The notes under the pieces were generated by a model. It was not told the origin of the DNA. It did not search any database and worked only from the letters and a program-made list of their open reading frames with translations. A stretch of DNA of 64,000 bases. Source: Ifrita kowaldi (Eukaryota > Chordata > Aves > Passeriformes > Cinclosomatidae). Positions 55,851 through 64,000 of the stretch are shown piece by piece (position 1 is the stretch's first letter; the number at the start of each line of letters is the position of its first letter). The position numbers and the translations under genes are program-made. The stretch is from positions 23,597 through 87,596 of the forward strand of contig VZRS01005499.1 in NCBI GenBank assembly GCA_013398055.1. Reading direction: 5' to 3'.

Positions 55851-56700
55851 TGTAGCGGGTTGAATTTGCAAACCGGGCAGAAACACCAAAAAGTGTAGTG
55901 GTTTTGGTTTGGAATATGGATTACTTACTGATTTTTTGTGTGAGATAAAAATTAAAAGAAACAAAAACAAAGCAGGCACAAACTTTAAACATCTGTGATA
56001 CAAAGAAACTGTTTTCTTACTAAAAGAATTAAAAGAGAAAGAAAAAAAACCCAAGAAAGTTAAAACAAATTTCCCTCCCCCTCCTCCAGCACTTTTTCTT
56101 TTCACTCAGCTTACACAAGAAATAACAGAACATGGGATTTCAGTCAGAGTTGCAGTTTTGAAAAAAAAGTCTCTTTTTTATGCTTAAAGGGAAAAAGGGT
56201 TTTCTTTTGCTTTACGTGGTTCCCAAACTGCCACCAGCAGCAAACCCACCCGGAAAGAAACAATTTGCTGTGGTGTGGAACATCTCTTCTATGAAAAAAT
56301 CCTGCAGTTCATCACATGGGGTTATTAATCTTTTTTAAGGATGAGTTATTTTGGCCTGAACACAAAGGCTTTCTTCGTCACAAGTCTTTAAAAGCCTTTC
56401 ACTGCTTCTACACAACCTGGCATGGGCACTCTTCACAATTTTCACAGGCCACACGTGAATCCTTCATCCCCCCATGTACTTTAAATGAATTAAAGAGACA
56501 AACAGTTTGCAGTATTACAATTTCTTACCACGGCATGCAAAAAGTCTTTTTAAGCTGCGCGCAAGAAACGCGGCACCGCCCTTTTTTCTCTCGTCGCCAT
56601 TTTCAGCTCCGTCCCACATGACTCACTTTCTCTTTCTCTCTGACTCTGAAGCCGCCATGTTGAGAAGTGTTCNTATATATAATGCTTCATCCCAGAGAGT
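55851..56700. mobile_element. Probable degenerate avian LTR-like element
   Basis: The block opens with TGTAGCGGGTTGA, a start I recall from avian endogenous retroviral LTRs. It continues with an A-rich stretch, a CCCTCCCCCTCC run, CpG-bearing DNA at about 56555-56600, CCGCCATGTTG at 56652, and TATATATAA near 56680. No retroviral coding frame is recognisable and the far edge is unclear. Family, strand and exact limits are uncertain; one N lies at 56673. Confidence 0.4.
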
Positions 56701-59700
56701 TTAAGGTCTTGGCAGTTTGCTAACTGTATTCCTCATGCATATTTTACTCCATTATTGCTCACTCAAGATTTTTCCTTCTGTAGGAATGTAACCACTGAGT
56801 AAGGGTCAGCCAAAGGGATGCAGTTTATTACAGGGGAAAGAGGAAATCACAAAGCTGCTCTGCCAAAAGACATCCAGTTTGCACAGGGATCTATTTCCCT
56901 TTTCCTCATGTGTCCTTGGATGTGTTGTGGTGGCACCGTGTGTGAATGGGAAGGTTGTGTGTGGCAGCCCATGGTCCCTGCAGGCACAGGGAGCATTGCT
57001 CTGGCGCTGCACAGGTGGCTGCTGTGGAGCAGCCAAGAACAGAGCACAGCTGCCCAGCAGGGCAGGTGCCTTTTGGGATGAAGAAGGAAAAATGAGAAAA
57101 GAAGAGGAAGAGGGAGAGGGAGAGGAAGAGGAAGAGGAAGAGGGAGAAGGAGAGGGAGAGGAGAAAAAATCCAGTTTTTCTTCCTTTCCCATCTCCCTGA
57201 GCAGCAGCACCTCCCTCTTGCCAATCTCTCCTCCTTGCTGTCTGGCTCCTCCAATTCCCCTGCGCAGGTCCCAAGTTCTCTGGGATGGGAAGCCAGAGGC
57301 ATCTCCCTAAGCCAGGCTTCTTTTTGACCTCAGGCTACCAGGGAATTCCTGCTGGCAGGAATGATTTTCACTAGGGAAAATGCAGCCTGGTCAGACTCCA
57401 TGCATGCTGATGCAGGGCTGCAGGAAGGTCTGATTTCCCAGTTATCCAGAACCAGCTCCAGACTGTGTGAGGTCACCAGTCCCTGCCACGGTTGGGATGT
57501 GCACTGGGCAAGGACAGTCCTCACCATATCTCAGCCACTTGGCATCTGCTGTGCTGAACTGGAAATGGAACACCATCCCTGAACCTCCCAGCACTGCAAT
57601 TCCATGCGACAGCAGAGCCCTCACGGCTGCACTGACAGATGTCTGCTGCAGCTCATTCTTCCCTCCCATCCTTCTCCTCTGATTTTTCCTGCCTGCTGCA
57701 CAGCTGACAGGCTCCAGGGTTTTGGGGCCCTGGAGCAGGGCTGGGATGTGCAACTTCAGCCTCAGCATCTAATTCAGTCCCACAATCAATCTTGCTGCTT
57801 GTGTTTTGCCAATTATCCAGAGAAACAGCTCAGAGAGCAACCACATGGAAAATGGCAGGGTTACATCTTCTGTAAAGGAAGGAATGGGAAGCAGCCGGAG
57901 TCACCTCTGTTCCCGTGCCAGAGGAAGGTGCATTGGCAGCACTTTTACCTGTGAGCAGATGAAAGCCACACTCAGCTCTGCCAGGCTCAGTCTGTCAGCC
58001 CAGCTCAGGAGCTTTATAGACACAACTACATCCAAATCTGCAAGACTCCATGGCCTCATGGGTCTTTTCCTACTTGGATTTTGTCACTGCACAGGATGAC
58101 TCAACACAGCTAAAACCTCCACATTCCCATTAACTTGAGAATAAGCAGCTAAATTAACTAATTTGATAAGGTTTGGCTCCAGCTTGGCACATCAGTGCTC
58201 TGGTCCGCCCAGAGCTGCCTCTGGCTGGAGGGTGTGCTCAGCAAAGGCATAAGCAGAATTTGTCCATCTAAGGCCGAGTGAGCTGCTGCCTTTGGAAGCT
58301 TTGCTGCTGCTACGAGAGGTGTCACTGTGTCCGTGAATTCCCCCCACATGGGAAGGAGCTGGCTCTATTTGCTTTCTAGGCATGGAGGTGTTTGTGCTGC
58401 TCGGGTTTACCCTGAGTCCCAAAATACTGGTCTGTGTTCACACTCCAGCTCCTGATCCTGCAGGAATGGTCACTGTCCATTCTCACAGGAAAGCCAGGAA
58501 ATAAAAGCCCAAAGTGACCCAAAGACACCCAATTTAGGAGTGTAAAGGTCCCAAAGTGGATTTTTAAAAAAAATTTTTAATAAACCACATGGAAATTTAG
58601 GTTTTTTAAAAACTGGGGTCTTTTAGCCAGTGGGGGTGACTCATTCAGCATTCAGCTTCATCACCCCTGAAGCTGAAGGTGCCAAAACAAGTTGAGTGAG
58701 GCACAGAAATGCCCTTTGAGAAGTTCTGGTCCAGGGGATATTTTCCTTGGCATTTCCAAGGGCAGATCACAGGAGCTATGGCTGCTTCGCGGGAAGCTGT
58801 CACTTCTGCCGTTCTCAAAACCTCCCAAATATTTCCCTCCGGGAAACCACGGGGAGCAACTCAGTTCTTACAGAGTGCCTCGAGCATTCCAGAGGCTTGT
58901 CAGCCGATAACAGGCCTTTAACCTAAAGTTAGCTGTGTGGCCCAGGCAGGGGAGTGGGCAGGGAGGCAGCTCAGAGTGGGAGTTCAGCAGCTGCTCGGGA
59001 CACTCACCGTGGTCTCCAGGAACACCTTTTGTGTTTCTCCTCCATTCCTGGGGTTACTTCTGCTGGTTTATCTTTTTGACAGCTAATCCCAGCCCAGATA
59101 GTGCCAGCTCTGATAGCGTCACCTGCTCATCACCTTGTACAGGTTCAGGATTGAGTGAATTGTGGCTTTGCTGAGAGGTCTCTTTTCCTCCCATGGACAA
59201 GGTCAGGTCAGGGTGTCCTCCACAAGTTTGTTTTGCTCCTCTGGACCAGGAGGATGCAAGGATGAGCATAAAAACCTCTGCTGGAATTTAAATGGGAGCC
59301 TGGTCCAACCTCTGAGCAATGCTCTAAGGTCCTGGTGTCCTTAGGTGCCAGGTAAAGGATCTGAAATATGCCTTAGCAAAGTAAAATTTCTTGAAAGAGG
59401 AGGGCTGTGTCCTTGTCCTTGGAGGAATTATGTCAGAATGGCTTCCACCAGGGCTGAATCCTCAGCTCCTCCATGTGCAAGGAGGTCAGGACAAAATGAG
59501 TCTCCAATCTGTCACTGCCTCCAGGCACAAACCAGACATTTATTATCCAGTGGAACAAGAACAGGGAATGTATGTCCTGCACTCCCTGCACGCAGAGCAG
59601 CATGGGCAGGAGAGGTGATGATTTATGTCATGCTACCAACATGCTGAGGCAGCGCTGGGTCCTGCTGCTTCCTGGCCCTTTGCTAGGCACTGAACTGCCT

Positions 59701-59878
59701 CCCCAGCCAAATCCCTCGTGTGCTCCAGGCGCAGCAGTTCCAGATACCATGCCGCTCCTCCAGTGAAGGGATGTAGGTCAGGGAGCTGTTTCTCTGAAGC
59801 ACCTCCATCCCTCCTCACATGGGGGAGAGGACGAGGACAAATTCCAGAGTTATTTCCAGGGCTCTGCAATCTAATCAC
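56701..59878. other. Intergenic DNA with a GA-rich microsatellite
   Basis: No exon recognised. Holds the GA-rich repeat at 57081-57170 and an A/T-run at 58562-58610. Confidence 0.6.
57081..57170. repeat. GA-rich hexamer microsatellite
   Basis: Purine-only tract of GAAGAG and GGGAGA units on the plus strand, about 90 bp. Confidence 0.9.
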
Positions 59879-59945
59879 ACAATCACAGAATGGTTTTGGG
59901 TTGGAAGAGACCTTCAAAGGTTGTCTCGTCCAACCCCCATGCTCA
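59879..59945 (-). mobile_element. CR1 LINE 3' tail, minus strand
   Basis: AATCACAGAATGGTTTTGGG, then TTGGAAGAGACCTTCAAAGG and CGTCCAACCCCCATGCTCAG. Confidence 0.85.
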
Positions 59946-61895
59946 GAGGTTAAACCATGACACCCTGTTAGCCAGGGACCAGGAGCACTTGGCATCAGTG
60001 GTGGGAGAAAGGGTCCTGAGCATCTTGATTGTGATCAGACCTTCTTCCTTGCAGTCCCATCAGATCTGGGTGCTGCTCTGGTCCCTTAAAGTTGCTTTTA
60101 TTTCATGGGAATCTCCTTCAGCACTCGACTGTGCCTTAGTTTTACTCTGCCATGAGCTTTCTAGGGCTGCAGCTCCCATCAGGGATCGGGAAGGGAAACC
60201 CTTCTGATGCAGACCAGGGTTTGCCTGTGGGATTCTGAGCAATGGCTCAACCAGTTTCCATCCCTAAATCCATGTCTGAAAGCTGAAATAATCCCATTTC
60301 CCAATAGCAGGACAAGCCCAGAGCCTGAATCTCCCCCAGGGGAGATCTCTGGCCCAGGGGAGTTTCTGCTGTGCTTGTGTGGCTGTGATGAAGGTGAGGG
60401 GGGAACCTAAGCCACCAAAGTAAATCGTGGGGAAAGGAATTTGTGTGATTAACCTCACTATTCCAGCCAAAGGACCTGGAGCAGCCCCAGCCCGCCTAAT
60501 GGCTGCTCTGTGGGTATTACCCAGCCCATCCATCTTCCATGTAATCACCAGGCTGTAGGGATGAGACAGACTGATCTATGGATATCTGCTGCCATTCAAC
60601 CAGCCTGGAACTGGGAATATTTAACACAAAATGATTTGGGGGCTGGAAAACACCATTCAGTGGGAAATGGAATGGGTTCATGGTGGAAAAGGCCTAAAGG
60701 CATCTTTGTACTGAGTGTGGGAGAGGTTTCTAAAGGCACTGATCTATTTTGTAAAGTGAAACCACATATTTCACCTTTTCCTTTCAGTTCATTTTGTTTT
60801 AACTTTTATATTGCGTGGTGGGGAAAGGTTGTAATTTTTCACTGTGGAGGTCTCCTCACTGGGACTGGTCACCTTAAGCTTCTTCTTCCCACCCTAAACA
60901 AGACATCTGTGTTAGATCAGATAAATCAAACCCTCAGTGAGTTGAAGATAGAAGAGGGAAGAAAGTTATCAGATACAGGGAAAAAAATCAGCTCAAGGAA
61001 TGGACCAAAAACAGAGAGTGAAAGACTGGCTGGGCTGTGAGAAAACTCTGCAGTGAAAGTCAGAGTTATTTGCTGGATAACACATATAAAAATTTCCTAA
61101 AACCTTCCTGGAAAAGGAGATCTAGTTGAGCTGATGGAAGAGAATTATCCAGAGATACTCTGCTAATATGTTTTGACAAGGTTCCTGCTGCAATGTGCTA
61201 AGTCCCCACTTAAATGCAGCAGCGCAGAGAGAGTGTGAATGAGTGAAAGCTGGAGGGAGGTTCCTGTGCTGAGCTGTGACACCAGGACACCTCAAAGAGG
61301 GGCCAAAAAGCCAGCCAGAGGCACTGGCACTGGTCCATGGCAGAAGATAGCCTGGCTGTGTCAACAAATACTTTGGATTATCATTGGCTCTGAATCTGGG
61401 GCTGGGTGGAAGTGTTGGGTTTCCAGCTTTGATGCTTCATGAGCACTGGAGATGAAGAAAACCAGTCAGGGATCAAACCCTGGTCTGGGGGATGCTGGGG
61501 AGCTACAGCACATCACTGGACTCTGCAGTATTACCTGGAGGCCAATAAATGTCAGTAAGATCCTACCACCAAAAAAGGTGGTCCTAAAGAAGGCATTCTC
61601 TCTCTGTGCATATCTCAGTGTGTAGGAACTTATTTCCCCATTTCTGCTGTTTCAAGAACAGCTTTTCCCTGGGAGATTCTGGAGTAGGTACCATCAGGAG
61701 AAAAGAGGCTCTCCCATGTGAACTGGGAACCAGCAGCTTTTGTTCCACGGTGATTTGCAGAGGTTTTCTGATTGTGGGGGTCTGTAGGACCATGGTGTGT
61801 TCGCAGGGAAGATGAAACCAGCAGGTCATGGGGACCAACAGACCAAGGAGGGGGCATGAAATGAAGACATGGGCAATGCACCACAGAGCCCAAAG
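59946..61895. other. Intergenic DNA, nothing recognised
   Basis: No gene or named repeat. A 176-codon plus-strand frame at 60510-61040 has no recognisable domain or splice context. Confidence 0.6.
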
Positions 61896-62110
61896 AATCA
61901 CAGAATCCCAGAATGGATCAGGTTGGAAGAGACCACAGTGGGTCATCTGGCCCAGCTCAAGCAAATTCATCCCGGAGCACGTGGTTACAGGATTGGCACA
62001 GAGGGTTCAGGAATGTCTCCGGGGAGGGAGACTCCACACCCTCCCTGAGTGACTTGTTCCAGCCTCTGGTCACCTGCGCAGCAAAGTTCTTCTTCAAGTT
62101 CAGGGTCAAT
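61896..62110 (-). mobile_element. CR1 LINE 3' end, minus strand
   Basis: AATCACAGAATCCCAGAATG, GGTTGGAAGAGACCACAGTG, GGGAGACTCCACACCCTCCC and CAGCAAAGTTCTTCTTCAAG follow a reverse-complemented CR1 3' UTR. Confidence 0.92.
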
Positions 62111-63914
62111 GACTTTAGTTCAGTGGCTGAAGGCAGTTCTGCTCAGGACAGAGAGTATCTGAAATGCAGAGTCTGAGCCGCCTCCTCAAACCAGAGCTGG
62201 ACACAGCTGAGTGTGTCCCCTCCTACACTCCTGCATTGCAGAGCAGGTGAGGATGGGCCAGGTGCCTAATGCTCCATCAAAATCCACAGCTGACTTTTCC
62301 AGGGACTGCACACAGCAGCTGTTGGGTGTCTCACTGCAAACCAGCCTACACCACTGGATGCCAAACACTGCCCTGATGGTGATGGGGCTGAGCTCCCACT
62401 CACAGGGCTGTCCCCCAGGGTGGGCTGGGATGGAGGGACTTTTCCCTGGCAAAGAGAGTGGAGACCCGTTTGCCTCCGCCAGGCTGCTGGCACAGCCCCA
62501 CTGTAGAGGGAATTGCCAGAGCAAAGAGAAAATCCAAAGGATCAGATGAGAATCTGAGCGGTGCTGGAGGAACAGGCAGAGCGGAGCGCCAGGTCCAGAA
62601 CAGAGCAGAGCCTTGAAACTGGGACCAGCTGTGACAACTGCTCTGCTCCACGGGGAGCTGCCTGCGGGACCTTTGCTATGTTAGAAAGGGTATTTCTGCC
62701 CCTAACTGAGCTGATGAGCACTCCCTGCCGGAGGGGGTCCCAGGAGGAGGCTCACAAGTGCCATCGCTCTTGCCCTGGCCGTTGACTGTAGTTTTCAGCC
62801 AAGTAACTCCTGATGCCCAAACCTGCGTGTCCAGGCAGCTCCCACATGCTTCCTTTTCAATGCTCTCCCTTGTCACCTCTGAAAGGATGCGAGGGTCGGC
62901 TGGGTGACAGAGATAAACAAATTGCTGTCCCCCTCAGTTCTCCCCTTCACCTGCCCTTGCTCATGCTGTACTCTCCTCCAGCTCTCAGCTCCCTGGTCAT
63001 CTGCCATGGATCTGGGCAGATGCCAACACTTCTTTCTTTCCTTGACTCTCCCAGCTGACATTGGACATCCAAAGTCTTGCAGATGCCTCTTGTAGAACGG
63101 ATAAATACCTATTTTATATGTTCTAGACAGAGACTTTGCAATGATTCTACAGCCTCAGTGGAATCAGCACAATTTTATGCACGTTTCCAAGCTGAAACCA
63201 GTCAAATAAAGGAATGTTTTGCCTTCTGATTCCTCCGAAGTGTCACAATGAAGTCAGAACTGTGACTCCTTCCCATGGTAAGCTATTAAGTCCTAGTATA
63301 ATGAGCAATGTTCATTAAAAAATGTTCCTACTCACTCAATATGCCACAAGTACATGGAGGGAGATGATCCAGCACAACGCCTAGGTTAGTGCCCCAGAAA
63401 TATAGAACTATATTGAATTTTCTGTTTTCTGTGCCCTGTGCTGTGTGTGTGAGAGTAGCACTGCATGAGGGTGTTCCAACAGGGGTGGGGGAAGAAGCCA
63501 TAAGCTTTATCAGAGAGATAGTAATTGAAATTAAATTGCATTTGATATACCATGCTTAGCAATTCGAGTGAATGTGAGACAAAGTGAGAGTGCTCATGTG
63601 AAATGCCTTGTTCAGTTACTTCTCCACATTGTTAAAGTCATTTGGAAGCATCATTCCTTGCCATTGGCATTGACTTGCCTAATCCAGGAAATGTGAACTC
63701 TGGGTATGTCATTCATGACCCAAAAAGCTGAGAGAGTGGGAAGTGCTTTGCTCTCTGAAGTGTGTGGTACATCCAGGGTTGCCGTGTACAGCCTGGGGAA
63801 TGACAGGCTGGAGAGCAGCTCCGGGAAAGGAACCTGGCCCTCCTGGTTAATGGCAAGGTCATTGAGTCAGCAGCACCCTGGAGCCAGGAAGGAAATCCGT
63901 GTCCTGGGAGGCAT
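62111..63914. other. Intergenic DNA, nothing recognised
   Basis: No gene or named repeat; AT-rich at 63080-63660. Confidence 0.6.
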
Positions 63915-63939
63915 CAGGCCAGGCCAGGCCAGGCCAGGG
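63915..63939. repeat. (CAGGC)n pentamer repeat
   Basis: About five CAGGC units directly before a CR1 copy. Confidence 0.9.
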
Positions 63940-64000
63940 AATTGTCCTGCTCTGCTCTGGGCTGCGCTGGCCCCACGTTGAGTGCTGGGGGCAGTTTTAG
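63940..64000 (+). mobile_element. CR1 LINE copy cut by the window end
   Basis: ATTGTCCTGCTCTGCTCTGG, GCTGGCCCCACGTTGAGTGC and TGGGGGCAGTTTTAG match the beginning of copies A and C (9249, 28229); it continues past the last base of the window. Confidence 0.8.

Noticed and set aside
60510..61040. 176-codon plus-strand open frame
   Set aside because: Mixed composition, no domain, and no splice or promoter context.

Overview
The window looks like bird genomic DNA. It carries many CR1 LINE fragments with the typical CR1 3' tail (ATTCTGTGATTCTG-like), compact introns, and one vertebrate gene with bird-like intron sizes. Two single N bases (21281 and 56673) indicate a draft assembly. The species cannot be fixed from the sequence; a songbird is possible from the look of the repeats, but that is inference.

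The only protein-coding gene I can support is CRHR1, the type 1 corticotropin-releasing hormone receptor, on the minus strand. Its 13 coding exons run from the ATG at 49928 to the TGA ending at 23791. Every intron has GT...AG ends, every exon phase joins, and the spliced reading frame is 1,254 nt (417 residues plus stop). The protein has a signal peptide, a six-cysteine hormone-binding ectodomain with five N-glycosylation sequons, seven membrane segments and an S-T-A-V tail. A TATA box, a CpG-dense 5' leader and a 10-codon upstream ORF ending two bases before the main ATG lie at 49.93-50.11 kb.

Layout: 1-22.3 kb is the downstream flank of CRHR1. It holds CR1 fragments on both strands (including a dead reverse-transcriptase piece), an LTR-like block, a few simple repeats and one AT-rich block that could be regulatory. 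22.3-23.8 kb is the probable 3' UTR. 23.8-50.1 kb is the gene, with two introns of more than 8 kb at the 5' end and short introns through the membrane domain. 50.1-64 kb is the upstream flank, with a pyrimidine-rich tract, minus-strand CR1 pieces, a second LTR-like block and a GA-rich microsatellite. In mammals MAPT lies downstream of CRHR1 and PLEKHM1 upstream; I recognise no exon of either, so they may lie outside the window.

I found no RNA gene, CRISPR array or new multi-gene system. The observations most worth checking are the upstream ORF and TATA box of CRHR1, the tripled 16-bp unit carrying branch-point-like motifs just before exon 9, the lack of room for the mammalian beta-isoform exon, CRHR2-like residues at two CRHR1 positions, and a 119-bp segment identical in three CR1 copies whose flanks have diverged.
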